Shown here: positions 8,463-17,817 of the stretch, piece after piece
How positions within the stretch are numbered: the stretch's first letter is position 1
Layout of the letters: each line of letters begins with the position of its first letter
Source: Labrenzia sp. R4_2
GTDB lineage: Bacteria > Pseudomonadota > Alphaproteobacteria > Rhizobiales > Stappiaceae
Assembly (NCBI RefSeq): GCF_017743865.1
Contig: NZ_JAGHRJ010000001.1
Coordinates: forward strand, 744,001-808,000
Reading direction: 5' to 3'
Length of the DNA stretch: 64,000 bases
Notes under the pieces: model-generated
Database searches by the model: none
What the model was told of the DNA's origin: nothing
Seen by the model: the letters and a program-made list of their open reading frames with translations, nothing else
Position numbers and translations under genes: made by a program

Positions 8463-8981
8463 ATGTCCAAAGAATCCTCCGTCGCTCCCAAGGAGCGGGT
8501 AAATATCAAGTACAAGCCCGCGACGGGAGACGCTAAGGAAGAGGTTGAACTTCCGCTGAAGCTCGTCATGCTTGGGGATTACACCATGCGTCCCGACGAT
8601 ACGCCCGTCGAAGACCGGTCCCTGATCAACATCAACAAGGACAACTTCAACGAGGTGATGAAAAGCCACGAGTTGAAGCTGGACATGTCGACAGACAACA
8701 AGCTGGTCGAGCAGCAGGAAGGCGAAGAGCAGGAAAAGCTCTCCGTTTCTCTGAAGATCGAAAGCCTGGCCGATTTCTCTCCTGAATCCGTTGTGCGTCA
8801 GACACCGGAACTCAACAAACTTCTGGAGCTGCGCGAGGCGCTTGTCGCCTTGAAGGGGCCGCTTGGCAACGTTCCGGCGTTCCGCAAGGCAATCCAGAAT
8901 GTTCTCGGCGATGAAGCTGCCCGCGAAAAACTTCTGGCTGAACTCACCAAGACGACCGGCAATTCCGGCGACGGCGAATAA
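8463..8981 (+). CDS. tssB: T6SS contractile sheath small subunit TssB (VipA)
   Basis: 172 residues, normal length for TssB. It shows the family pattern: basic N-terminus, PLKLVMLGDYT strand, ININKDNFNEVM helix, and the SLADFSPESVV segment before the LLELREAL helix that interlocks with TssC. TssB and TssC together polymerise into the cytoplasmic contractile sheath around the Hcp tube. A strong AAGGAG ribosome site sits six bases before the ATG, consistent with the large amounts of sheath needed. tssC follows after about 80 bases. Confidence 0.95.
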   Translation: MSKESSVAPKERVNIKYKPATGDAKEEVELPLKLVMLGDYTMRPDDTPVEDRSLININKDNFNEVMKSHELKLDMSTDNKLVEQQEGEEQEKLSVSLKIESLADFSPESVVRQTPELNKLLELREALVALKGPLGNVPAFRKAIQNVLGDEAAREKLLAELTKTTGNSGDGE

Positions 8982-9061
8982 GTGCCGTTCAAATCGGCGG
9001 CGCAACCGGCGCCTGCTGATTTCATCTTACCCGGACCACAGCAAGATCAGAGACCGTGAAC

Positions 9062-10549
9062 ATGGCTGACACCGAAAACCAGCAACAGGGCGCCGGCGCG
9101 CAAACCGAGGAACTCGACGCCTCGTTGCTTGACCAGATTTTGCAGGAAACCAAACTCGCTCCGAGCGACGATGGTTATGACGTCGCCAAAAAGGGCGTTG
9201 CTGCATTCATTTCCGAACTTCTGAAGCCGACCGACGGTCAAAGCCAGGTTTCTGGCGCTGCCGTCGACATGATGATCACCGAGATCGACAAGAAACTGTC
9301 GGATCAGGTCGATCAGATCATCCACAATGAAGACTTCAAGACGCTGGAATCTGCTTGGCGCAGCCTGAAGTTTGTCGTGGATCGGACCGATTTCCGCCAA
9401 AACATCAAAATCGAGATGATGAGCGTCTCCAAAGACGAGCTTCTGGAAGATTTCGAGGACAGCCCGGAAGTCGTGAAATCCGGCCTCTACAAACACATCT
9501 ACACTGCTGAATACGGACAGTTCGGTGGCCAGCCAGTTGGCGCTGTCGTGACAAACTACGATTTCGGCCCGGGCTCACAGGACATCAAGCTGGCTCAGTA
9601 CTGCGCCAGCGTTGGGTCCATGTCGCATGCCCCGTTTATCGCTGCAGCTTCGCCGGCCATGTTCGGTGTGGATACCTTTGAGGAGATCCCGAACCTCAAG
9701 GACATGGAATCCATTTTTGAAGGACCGAAATACGCGAAATGGAACTCTTTCCGCGAGTCGGAAGATTCCCGCTATTTCGCGCTGGCCATGCCGCGCTTCA
9801 TGCTGCGCACGCCTTACGGCCCTGAGACCACACCGGTCAAGGCATTCAACTACGAAGAAGAGTCCGGCTCCAAGAGCGAGAACTACCTCTGGGGCAATGC
9901 AGCGTTTGCTATGGCGACCAAGCTGACCGACAGCTTTGCCAAGTTCCGCTGGTGCCCGAACATCATCGGCCCTCAGTCTGGTGGGGCGGTCGAGGATCTG
10001 CCGGTCCACACTTTTGAGGCCATGGGGCAGCTGCAGAGCAAGATCCCGACAGAAGTTCTGGTTTCCGACCGTAAGGAATACGAACTTGCCGAGCAGGGCT
10101 TTATCTCCCTGACCATGCGCAAAGGGTCCGACAACGCTGCGTTCTTCTCGGCAAACTCGGTTCAGAAGCCGAAGTTCTTCGGCAACAATCCTGAAGCCAA
10201 GGATGCGGAGCTTAACTACAAGCTCGGCACACAGCTGCCTTATATGATGATCATCAACCGCCTGGCGCATTACATCAAAGTGCTGCAGCGGGAGAACATC
10301 GGCAGCTGGAAAGACCGCAACGAACTGCAGTCCGAGCTGAACAACTGGATCCGCCAGTACGTATCTGACCAGGACAACCCGTCCGCAGACGTGCGTTCGC
10401 GCCGTCCGCTGCGCAAGGCATCGATCACCGTATCGGATGTTGAGGGCGAACCAGGCTGGTACAGCGTGTCAATGGCGGTACAGCCGCACTTCAAGTACAT
10501 GGGGGCGGACTTCACACTGTCCTTGAAAGGCAAGCTCGACAAGGCTTAA
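9062..10549 (+). CDS. tssC: T6SS contractile sheath large subunit TssC (VipB)
   Basis: About 495 residues from the ATG at 9062; a GTG two codons earlier is an alternative. Hallmarks include the ESAWRSLKFVVDRTDF region, GAVVTNYDFGPGSQDI, the FMLRTPYGPETTPVKAFNYEE segment, the FLWGN-like YLWGNAAFAMA motif and a C-terminal SVSMAVQPHFKYMGADFTLSL strand pair. It pairs with TssB and carries the ClpV-dependent sheath architecture. A strong hairpin follows the stop codon at 10581-10606, before tssE. A second, very divergent copy of this fold occurs at 24880. Confidence 0.97.
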   Translation: MADTENQQQGAGAQTEELDASLLDQILQETKLAPSDDGYDVAKKGVAAFISELLKPTDGQSQVSGAAVDMMITEIDKKLSDQVDQIIHNEDFKTLESAWRSLKFVVDRTDFRQNIKIEMMSVSKDELLEDFEDSPEVVKSGLYKHIYTAEYGQFGGQPVGAVVTNYDFGPGSQDIKLAQYCASVGSMSHAPFIAAASPAMFGVDTFEEIPNLKDMESIFEGPKYAKWNSFRESEDSRYFALAMPRFMLRTPYGPETTPVKAFNYEEESGSKSENYLWGNAAFAMATKLTDSFAKFRWCPNIIGPQSGGAVEDLPVHTFEAMGQLQSKIPTEVLVSDRKEYELAEQGFISLTMRKGSDNAAFFSANSVQKPKFFGNNPEAKDAELNYKLGTQLPYMMIINRLAHYIKVLQRENIGSWKDRNELQSELNNWIRQYVSDQDNPSADVRSRRPLRKASITVSDVEGEPGWYSVSMAVQPHFKYMGADFTLSLKGKLDKA

Positions 10550-10580
10550 GTCGGTCAGTGTCTTGACGAATGACCTTTTA

Positions 10581-10606
10581 CAGGGCGCCAAACGTTTGGT
10601 GCCCTG
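10581..10606 (+). terminator. Hairpin between tssC and tssE
   Basis: The 26 bases form an almost perfect palindrome: CAGGGC pairs with GCCCTG and CCAAA with TTTGG around a CG centre, with one G-T wobble that still pairs in RNA. The following TGTTGTTTC is only weakly T-rich, so it may act as a leaky terminator or an mRNA-stabilising 3' end rather than a full stop. This would let sheath mRNA exceed that of the downstream baseplate genes. Confidence 0.55.
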
Positions 10607-10630
10607 TGTTGTTTCAAGAGGACTTCTGCT

Positions 10631-11044
10631 GTGGCGGTTTCCCTTTTTCAGCGTCTTGAAGGCGATGTATTGAAAGACGAGTTCAAGTCGCTGGATCAGC
10701 ATGAGGCGGCGCTGATGGACAGTATTCTCGCCGACTTGCGCATCCTGTTGAACTCAATGGCAGGCTGCTGTGAAACGCGTCCTGACTATGGGCTGGCGGA
10801 CTTCAACGCCGTCAACCAGAGCCACAAGGACACGGCTGCAGAGCTGTGCCGGGATATTGAACAGCAAATCATCAAATTCGAACCTCGATTGAACAATCCT
10901 GTGGTCCGGACCATTGAGGATCCGAACCGTCCGCTGGAGTTTGTGTTCAACGTTGAGGCAGACTTGAAATATGGTACGCGGCAGGTTCGCGTGCGTTTTG
11001 ATTCTGTGCTGGACAGCTCGGGCAAGGTGCGCCTCACTGCTTAA
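10631..11044 (+). CDS. tssE: T6SS baseplate protein TssE (gp25-like)
   Basis: 137 residues with a GTG start and an AAGAGGA ribosome site eight bases upstream. It is a GPW/gp25 domain protein: SLFQRLEG near the start, ILADLRILLNSMAGCCETRPDYGLADF in the middle (landmark residues about 35-60), and IRTIEDPNRPLEFVFNVEADL-like C-terminal strands. TssE forms the baseplate wedge with TssF, TssG and TssK, and nucleates the sheath. It is flanked by tssC and tssF in the canonical order. Confidence 0.93.
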   Translation: MAVSLFQRLEGDVLKDEFKSLDQHEAALMDSILADLRILLNSMAGCCETRPDYGLADFNAVNQSHKDTAAELCRDIEQQIIKFEPRLNNPVVRTIEDPNRPLEFVFNVEADLKYGTRQVRVRFDSVLDSSGKVRLTA

Positions 11045-11066
11045 GCCGTAAAAGGATACGTGCTGG

Positions 11067-12815
11067 ATGTCGGTCAATTCCTACTACAGGGATGAACTCA
11101 GCTATCTCAAGGAACTCGGAGCCGAGTTTGCCAAGGCAAACCCGCGCCTGTCCAAGTACCTTGCCGATGACCCGACAGACCCCGATGTCGAACGGCTCAT
11201 GGAGGGCTTTGCGTTTCTCGTCGGACGGCTGCGTCAGCGGCTGGATGCTGAAATGCCGGAAGTGGCGCATTCGCTGCTCAAGCTGATTTGGCCGCATTAC
11301 CTGCGGCCTGTCCCGCCGATGACGACTTTGAAATTCCGGCACGCACCGGATGTTTCTGAATTGGCTATTCGCGTTCCGAAGGGGACGTCGGTCAAGACCG
11401 CCTCCATGAACGGCGAAGCGGTGCCGTTCCGCACGACCCTGGACCTCAACGTTCTGCCGCTGGAAATCAGCGATACCAACCTGGACAACCGCAAGGACAG
11501 CGCGTCGCTGGAATTGTCCTTTACGAAAACGGCCGGTGCAGGGTTGGCTGCATTGGCGGCTGCACCGCTGACCCTTTATCTCGGTGGGCAAGGCGAGACC
11601 AACACGGCGCAACAGCTTTACCTCTATCTGATGAAGCGGTTGCGGTCGGTTCAACTGTTGCCAAAGGGACAAGACCCGATCACAGCAGACGTGGTTTTGG
11701 AGCCGGTCGGGTTTGAGCGTGACGAAGCGAGCCTGCCGTACCCGGAAGGCTCATTTGACGGGTTCCGGATCATGCAGGAGTACTTCTCCTGCCCTGAAAA
11801 ATTCATGTATGTCCGCATCCGCGGCCTTGAGAAATACGCCCGCGTCACCGCGGACAGCTTCAAGCTGGTCTTTCATTTCAATCAGGGCTTTTCCAACCTC
11901 AGCCGGGTGATGCCGCACCAGATCCAGTTAAACACCACGCCCGCGGTCAATCTGTTTGAGGCCGAAGGCCAGGCCCTTCTGGTGTCGCATGATCGCAGTG
12001 AGTATCCGGTGCGGCCGCTTGGCGGCCGCGAACTGCGCAGCGTCCACGACGTGCTGTCCGTTACCGGTTGGGTGCAAGGCAGCAGCAAGAGAATTGATTA
12101 TCAGGCGTTTGAGTCCTTCTCGCATGATACGTCCGGGGCGGATCCGGACAAGCTCTACTACCGAGCGACCATCAAACCGTCGGTTCTTGGAAGTGGAATT
12201 GACCACTACATCTCGTTTGTGACCCGGTTGAACAAAGCCGGCGAACCGCTGACCGAAACGATCTCTCTTAATCTGCTCTGCTCCAATGGGGAACACGCCA
12301 GCAAATTCGGCATTGGGTCGGTCAACCAGCCGACATCGGAGACACCGGCCAAACTTGTGTTCACAAACATCACCCGGATTTTGGGAGAGGTTCCACCGCC
12401 GCTTGATGACCGGATCCTGTGGACGCTGATTGCCAACCTGTCTCGCAACTATGCATCGCTGATCGACGTCGAAGCGTTGCGCACGGTGATTGGGGCCTAT
12501 GATTTCCGAGCAAATGTGGACCGGCAGGCCGCGCTTCAGCGGGACCTCTTGCTTCAAAGCTTCAAGAGTTTCGAACGGCGCAGCGTCGATATCTTCCGCA
12601 ATGGCCGGCCCGTCCGTGCATATGAACTTGTGCTTCGGCTTGCCGAGAGTGAAATGGGCGGAGAGGCGGAAATGTACCTCTTCGGCTGTGTCTTGGACCG
12701 CTTTTTGAAATCCTATGCCAGCATCAATAGTCTGCATCGCCTCTCGATCATCGGGACCGACAGCAACACGCTCTTGAGTTGGGATCCGAAGGAAGGGAGC
12801 GCGGCGCAGCTATGA
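11067..12815 (+). CDS. tssF: T6SS baseplate protein TssF (VasA)
   Basis: 582 residues, the expected size. The N-terminus YYRDELSYLKELGAEFAKANPRL and LIWPHYLRPVPPMTTLKF are diagnostic for TssF, as is the central DEASLPYPEGSFDGFRIMQEYFSCPEKFM-type segment (landmark near residues 215-245). It forms the TssF2-TssG wedge of the baseplate. Its stop codon overlaps the start of tssG by four bases (ATGA), implying coupled translation. Confidence 0.95.
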   Translation: MSVNSYYRDELSYLKELGAEFAKANPRLSKYLADDPTDPDVERLMEGFAFLVGRLRQRLDAEMPEVAHSLLKLIWPHYLRPVPPMTTLKFRHAPDVSELAIRVPKGTSVKTASMNGEAVPFRTTLDLNVLPLEISDTNLDNRKDSASLELSFTKTAGAGLAALAAAPLTLYLGGQGETNTAQQLYLYLMKRLRSVQLLPKGQDPITADVVLEPVGFERDEASLPYPEGSFDGFRIMQEYFSCPEKFMYVRIRGLEKYARVTADSFKLVFHFNQGFSNLSRVMPHQIQLNTTPAVNLFEAEGQALLVSHDRSEYPVRPLGGRELRSVHDVLSVTGWVQGSSKRIDYQAFESFSHDTSGADPDKLYYRATIKPSVLGSGIDHYISFVTRLNKAGEPLTETISLNLLCSNGEHASKFGIGSVNQPTSETPAKLVFTNITRILGEVPPPLDDRILWTLIANLSRNYASLIDVEALRTVIGAYDFRANVDRQAALQRDLLLQSFKSFERRSVDIFRNGRPVRAYELVLRLAESEMGGEAEMYLFGCVLDRFLKSYASINSLHRLSIIGTDSNTLLSWDPKEGSAAQL

Positions 12816-13921
12816 CGGAAGTTGTCGAGGCAACGGAAAAACACAAAGCTCTTGCCGGGCACCTTGCGCACAGCCAATTCTTTCAGCTCGTCTACCTCAT
12901 CGGCCTGATGCATGCGGACGTCAACAAAATGGGTCCGGGCCACGCTCCGAAAGATGAACCGATCCAGTTCCGCGCCACCCGCTCATTGAGTTTCGGAGCC
13001 AGTGATGTCTCCGAGATCTCCTATGACGAGGCGCGCGACAAATTTGATATCCGGGTGAATTTCCTCGGCCTTTATGGCCCGGCATCGCCTTTGCCGCCGA
13101 ACGTCACGGAACGGATTATCGAGAGTGACGAAAACCCGTCTTCTCTTGAAGATCTTTTGGATCTGTTCAATCACCGTCTGACCATCCTCTTGTATCAGAT
13201 TTGGCGCCGCTCACGGCACTACATCCGGTTTGAAGACCATGGCCTTGATGCGACGTCCAAGTGTTTCCTGGCTTTGTGCGGGTTTCCGATCGAGGACCGG
13301 GCGGAAATCGGATCCGTCGCAAGATCCGCGCTGTTGCCGCATGTAGGATTGATGTCGCTGTACTCGAACTCCGCCGAGGCCGTTGCATCGGTCTTGTCGA
13401 GCTTCTTCAAGGTGCCGTGCGAAATCATTGAGTATGTGAACCGCCACGTTGTGATGGGTGAAGACAGCCAGATCTCGCTCGGTGTTCGAAACACCCTTCT
13501 TGGCGGGGACATGGTGCTGGGCGAAGAGGTTGAAGACGATCTCGGCAAGTTCACCGTCCGGATGGGGCCCGCGCCTTACGAAAAACTCAAACCGTTCATG
13601 CCTGGAGGAGAGCGGCACCCAGAAATTGCCGAACTCTTGGCTATGGTCATGCGGGACCCACTCGATTGGGATCTGCAATTCGTCTTCAAGGAGGACACGG
13701 TGACAGCCGGACAAGTCGGCGATATCCGGCTGGGCGTTTCTTTGTGGCTCGACGCCGAGGAAGACAGCCAACTGGAGAATCCTGTTCAGTTGACGGGCCT
13801 GCCTTTGGGAAGCGGACCGGACTATACCGGTGAGCTGGAACATGCTACGCCGGATGCGAGCGGTCATGTGCCCGGGACAGGGCCTGCCGAAACACAATCC
13901 AACGGTCTGATGGTGTCATGA
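12812..13921 (+). CDS. tssG: T6SS baseplate protein TssG (VasB)
   Basis: 369 residues from the ATG at 12812, which overlaps the tssF stop; in-frame upstream codons lie inside tssF and were rejected. Family features include the FFQLVYLIGLMH start, IQFRATRSLSFGASDVSEI, NFLGLYGPASPLPPNVTERI and the LLDLFNHRLTILLYQIWRRSRH segment. TssG joins two TssF copies in the wedge. The C-terminal ~25 residues are acidic and unconserved. The stop overlaps the start of the FHA gene (ATGA). Confidence 0.94.
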   Translation: MTEVVEATEKHKALAGHLAHSQFFQLVYLIGLMHADVNKMGPGHAPKDEPIQFRATRSLSFGASDVSEISYDEARDKFDIRVNFLGLYGPASPLPPNVTERIIESDENPSSLEDLLDLFNHRLTILLYQIWRRSRHYIRFEDHGLDATSKCFLALCGFPIEDRAEIGSVARSALLPHVGLMSLYSNSAEAVASVLSSFFKVPCEIIEYVNRHVVMGEDSQISLGVRNTLLGGDMVLGEEVEDDLGKFTVRMGPAPYEKLKPFMPGGERHPEIAELLAMVMRDPLDWDLQFVFKEDTVTAGQVGDIRLGVSLWLDAEEDSQLENPVQLTGLPLGSGPDYTGELEHATPDASGHVPGTGPAETQSNGLMVS

Positions 13922-15852
13922 GCAGTGAGTTGATCCTGACCTGTGCGGCTTTGGGCAGTCAGTTCCGGTACGGTCCTTCCGGTGGAACATTTGGGCGCTC
14001 AAAGAAGTGTGACTGGGTTCTTCCTGATCCCAATCGGATCTTGTCATCCATACATGCGCGCGTTGTGTTTCAAGGTGGCGCATTCTTGCTGATTGACGAG
14101 AGCACCAACGGGACGTTTCTCGCCGGGCAGGAGCAGCCAATTGGCCGCGGCCGGTCTATTCCGCTGGGGCCGGGGACTGTCCTGACAGCTGGTCCTTATG
14201 AAATAACGGCAGAACTCGTTGCGGCGCAGCAGCCCATGCAATCCGCACCCGTTGCCGTCGCACAGCCACAGGTCCAACCAGCCGCTGCAGTGGAGCCGCA
14301 ACCCGATTTTACTCCGGATGCGCAATTCCTGGCACCGGGACAGACGTATGGTGCGCCTCCAAAAGGCAAGCAGTCTCTGGATCCGCTGGATTATCTTGGG
14401 GGCGGTGATCCAGCGCCTCAGCCGGTGAGTGCCGCCCCGCAGGCATCCACGCAGCAAATCCCGCAGGACTTCATGCAGGCCGGCGCGCAGGCACCAACTG
14501 CAGTACCCCCGGCAGCGCAAGTTCTGCTGCAGGCTACAGCCGCACCCGTCGCCCAACCGGCGCAACCAGTCGCCGCCAGCGTTCCGCCTCAACCGGTCGC
14601 ATCGCCGCCGGCCGAGCCGGCTCAACAACAGCCAAGTGCTACGCCTGTGCCAGCTGCCACGCCGCCAGCGTCCGGCGGCATTCCGGACGACTTCTGGTCG
14701 TCTCTTCCAGGCGGCCCGCTTCCAGGTTCACCCACTGCGCAAGGGGCGGCTCCGGTGCCGTCTCAACCGGCAACTCCGCAAGCGGCGGCGCAATCGACCA
14801 TCCCGGACGATTTTTCTTTTGGCGCTCAACAAGCGTCTTCAGCTCCATCTCCGGTCTCAACACAGCAGGCCGCACAGCCGGCTTCCTCACCGGCGTCCCT
14901 TCCGCCAATGCCGCAGAGTGCTGGATTGAACGCACCCGTTTCTTCAATGATGCCGCCGATGCCCGGGCCAGGTACGGCTGGCGGTCTGTCTCATCTGGAC
15001 GCGCTCAAAGCCCGAAGGGAACAACGGGTTGCAGCGCTCGATGCCAAGGCCAAAGGTGCGGATAAGGACGAAGCCCGTTTGGCCGGGGCGCCTCAACCGC
15101 TGACCGCAGCCACCCAACAGCCACAAATGCCCGCGCAGGCAATGCCGCCGCAACCCATGCCGGTGTCTTCGGCTCCTCAAGAGCCGCAAGTCACTGCATC
15201 GGTTCAGGAGGTCCCGGGCATCCCGATGCCCACCGGGCCGCGCAGTGACGAGGATCTGCAGATTCTGTTGAGGGCCATGGGGTTTCCGGAAGCCGAAGTT
15301 CCCGAAGCGATCCGGGATCAAATCTTGCAGGATGTCGGCGCCATGGTTCGCGAAATGGCATCCGGCCTTGTATCGATGATGGCCGCGCGCAAGGTCGTGA
15401 AGTCGGAGTTTCGGATCGACGAAACCCGGATCGAACCGAAAGAAAACAACCCGTTCAAGTATTTCAAGGTCGGGGAACTGGCCTTGGATGAGATGCTGTT
15501 GACGAGAACCGAAGGCTATCTGTCGCCCGCGCAGGCAACCCGTCACGCGTTTCAGGATCTGCAAAGCCATTCGATGGTGATCATGTCGGCCATGCAACGG
15601 GCGATGCGATTGATGTTTGAAAAATTATCCCCAGAAGCTTTGGTACAGGCCGGTGACGGCGACGGCGCATTGCGCCTAAGAAGTCTTGGGGGGCGTCGCG
15701 ACAAGTGGGATACGGCGCGCAGCACATATGATCACATGCGCAAGGACTATGAGGCAGTCGTGCGGCAGATGATCATGGAAGCCTTCACGCAAGTGCAGGA
15801 AGAGCAGGCGCGGCGCATGTCCGACGATTATTGGAATAAGAGGAAGAAATGA
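13918..15852 (+). CDS. tagH: T6SS-associated FHA-domain protein (TagH/Fha1)
   Basis: 644 residues. The N-terminal FHA domain (about 1-100) keeps its phosphothreonine-binding residues: the FGRS turn, SSIHARVVF, and NGTFLAG. Residues about 100-440 are an extreme Pro/Gln/Ala-rich linker, and the C-terminal ~200 residues (from DLQILLRAMGFPEAEVPEAI) are the conserved TagH domain. In Agrobacterium the homologue Fha binds TssL after PpkA phosphorylates a threonine in the TssL N-terminus, which activates secretion. The candidate threonines in this TssL are described at 17818. It is translationally coupled to both tssG and tssJ. Confidence 0.93.
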   Translation: MSSELILTCAALGSQFRYGPSGGTFGRSKKCDWVLPDPNRILSSIHARVVFQGGAFLLIDESTNGTFLAGQEQPIGRGRSIPLGPGTVLTAGPYEITAELVAAQQPMQSAPVAVAQPQVQPAAAVEPQPDFTPDAQFLAPGQTYGAPPKGKQSLDPLDYLGGGDPAPQPVSAAPQASTQQIPQDFMQAGAQAPTAVPPAAQVLLQATAAPVAQPAQPVAASVPPQPVASPPAEPAQQQPSATPVPAATPPASGGIPDDFWSSLPGGPLPGSPTAQGAAPVPSQPATPQAAAQSTIPDDFSFGAQQASSAPSPVSTQQAAQPASSPASLPPMPQSAGLNAPVSSMMPPMPGPGTAGGLSHLDALKARREQRVAALDAKAKGADKDEARLAGAPQPLTAATQQPQMPAQAMPPQPMPVSSAPQEPQVTASVQEVPGIPMPTGPRSDEDLQILLRAMGFPEAEVPEAIRDQILQDVGAMVREMASGLVSMMAARKVVKSEFRIDETRIEPKENNPFKYFKVGELALDEMLLTRTEGYLSPAQATRHAFQDLQSHSMVIMSAMQRAMRLMFEKLSPEALVQAGDGDGALRLRSLGGRRDKWDTARSTYDHMRKDYEAVVRQMIMEAFTQVQEEQARRMSDDYWNKRKK

Positions 15853-16340
15853 GCCTGACCCGACGATCAGCGTGTATCGGACTTCTGGCCGCGCCCATTG
15901 CCATTTCTGCCGGGTGTTCGCGTGTTGCCAAGCCGACACCAATCAAGATCGAGCTGCAGGCCGATGCCAACGTAAACCCCAACGAAAATGGCGATCCGGC
16001 ACCGGTTGTGGTCCGGGTTTACGAGTTGAAAGAGCTGACGGCCTTTCAAAATGGCAGCTTTTTTGACTTCGCGGACAACGACAAGAAGCTCTTGGGCGGT
16101 GACCTGGTCGGAAGTGCGGAATACGAGCTGACACCGGGGCAGACCGTCGACTACAACCGCAGCATTTCCAGTGAGGCCCGCTACATCGGTGTTGTCGCTG
16201 CATTCCGGGATATTGAATCCGCCCAGTGGCAGGACTCGATCGAACTCGAACAAGAAAAGAAAAACGAGTTTGTCATCTATCTGACCACTCTTGCTGTTCG
16301 AATACAAAAGCTTCGAAACCGCCGGTTGGGCGTCTTTTAG
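15849..16340 (+). CDS. tssJ: T6SS outer-membrane lipoprotein TssJ (VasD)
   Basis: 163 residues. A lipoprotein signal ends in a lipobox ISAGC with Cys23 as the acylated residue. The n-region contains TRRSACIG, so export by the Tat route is conceivable. The mature part has the transthyretin-like TssJ pattern: IKIELQADANVNPNENGDPAPVVVRVYEL (landmark), FFDFADNDKKLLGGDLVGS and a GVVAAFRDIESAQW strand. TssJ anchors TssM to the outer membrane. The start overlaps the tagH stop, and about 130 bases without a gene separate it from tssK. Confidence 0.92.
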   Translation: MSLTRRSACIGLLAAPIAISAGCSRVAKPTPIKIELQADANVNPNENGDPAPVVVRVYELKELTAFQNGSFFDFADNDKKLLGGDLVGSAEYELTPGQTVDYNRSISSEARYIGVVAAFRDIESAQWQDSIELEQEKKNEFVIYLTTLAVRIQKLRNRRLGVF

Positions 16341-16471
16341 GACCGATCCCGCAAGGGTTTCCTAACGAATTGAGTTTGCACAGCGGAATCAATTAGAAGA
16401 TACTCCGCAACGTCGGTATTTTGCCGTTAGGTTCGAATCATGAAACTTGGTGAGAAGCGCAGGGGAGTGCA

Positions 16472-17806
16472 TTGAACGCAAGCGGCAAACCGCTCTGGCT
16501 TGAGGGAATGTTTCTCCGGCCCCAGCACCTCCAGCAATATGACCGCTGGATCGAAACCAATCTTGAGCACCGGGTGAAAGACCAGGCGCCCTATAGCTGG
16601 GGTGTGCGGAAACTTGAATTTGATCCGGACGCCTTGCGGATCGGCCAGATTCAGATCGCGGACGCGGATATCGTTTTTCCTGACGGATCTGTTTTCAATA
16701 CCTCGCTCTTGCACAAGGTTGCAGGCGCACGAGAAATCACATCAGAACATCAGGGCAAGAAGATCTATCTGGCTGTGCCGCTGAAGTCAGTCGGTGGACT
16801 GGAAGTCGGCGACGAAGCGCAAGGCAAACAGCGCTACACGCGGCATATGTCCGAGGCGCGCAACACGGCGGAAGCTGACCGGCCACCCGCCAATATCGCT
16901 GTTGGAACACTTACAGCCCGGTTGATCCTCGAAGGTGAAAGCCTTGATGAGACCGCCAATTTGCCAATCGCCGAGATTGAAGGTGTGGACGCGCAAGGTG
17001 CGGTGCAGCTTTCCGGCACCTTCATCCCACCGGTGAATTTCGTTGCTGCAAGCAAGCCGTTGCTGGCGCATCTTGAAGAAGTGCGCAGCCTTCTGCGCAA
17101 GCGCGGCGAGATGATGGCCAGCAACGCGGCAGGGCAGGGCAGCAGCACCCGCAACGGCCTCATGGACCTCATGATGCTCGGCGTCGTGAACCGCTACGAG
17201 GTTCTGATCGGCCATTTGATCATGTCCGGCCGGCACATGCCCGAGACGGTCTACCGGGATCTGATTTCGCTGATCGGCGAGATTTCCGCCTATGGGACCG
17301 ACACCCGCAGGCCGCCTGAAATTCCGACCTACGACCATCGCGATCTGCGCATGACCTACCAGGGCTTGGTCGCCGTCCTGCGCAACCTTCTCAGTTTTGT
17401 CGTCGAGCAGAACGCGATCAGCATCCCGCTCACGAAACGGGAATACGGGATCTGGCTGGGCGAAACTTCAGACCGGATGGTGTTCCAGGCACGCTCGTTT
17501 GTGCTGATTGCCTATGCGAATGTCGATCTGGAAACGCTGCGCAAGCAGATGCCGATCCAGATCAAGATCGGCCCGGTCGAAAAGATTCGCGAGTTGGTCA
17601 ATCTGCAGCTGCCCGGGATTGCGATCTCGCCGCTCTCCGTGGCCCCCCGCCAAATCCCGTACATCCAGAACGCTGTCTACTTTTCATTGGATACCGACAA
17701 TGAACTTTGGCCGCAGATGCAAACCACAGCTGCATTCGCGTTACACTTGAGCGGCGACTACCCGGGGTTGGGGCTAGAGCTCTGGGCAATCCACAAAGGC
17801 AAGTGA
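16472..17806 (+). CDS. tssK: T6SS baseplate-membrane adaptor TssK (VasE)
   Basis: 444 residues with a TTG start, supported by an AGGGGAG ribosome site five bases upstream and by the family N-terminus (KPLWLEGMFLRPQHLQQYDRW) beginning immediately after. TssK trimers link the TssFGE wedge to the TssJLM membrane complex and also bind the N-terminus of TssL. Later landmarks include LLRKRGEMMASNA and LPGIAISPLSVAPRQIPYIQNAVYF near the C-terminus. tssL follows after 11 bases. Confidence 0.94.
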   Translation: MNASGKPLWLEGMFLRPQHLQQYDRWIETNLEHRVKDQAPYSWGVRKLEFDPDALRIGQIQIADADIVFPDGSVFNTSLLHKVAGAREITSEHQGKKIYLAVPLKSVGGLEVGDEAQGKQRYTRHMSEARNTAEADRPPANIAVGTLTARLILEGESLDETANLPIAEIEGVDAQGAVQLSGTFIPPVNFVAASKPLLAHLEEVRSLLRKRGEMMASNAAGQGSSTRNGLMDLMMLGVVNRYEVLIGHLIMSGRHMPETVYRDLISLIGEISAYGTDTRRPPEIPTYDHRDLRMTYQGLVAVLRNLLSFVVEQNAISIPLTKREYGIWLGETSDRMVFQARSFVLIAYANVDLETLRKQMPIQIKIGPVEKIRELVNLQLPGIAISPLSVAPRQIPYIQNAVYFSLDTDNELWPQMQTTAAFALHLSGDYPGLGLELWAIHKGK

Positions 17807-17817
17807 CTTAGCAGCTG

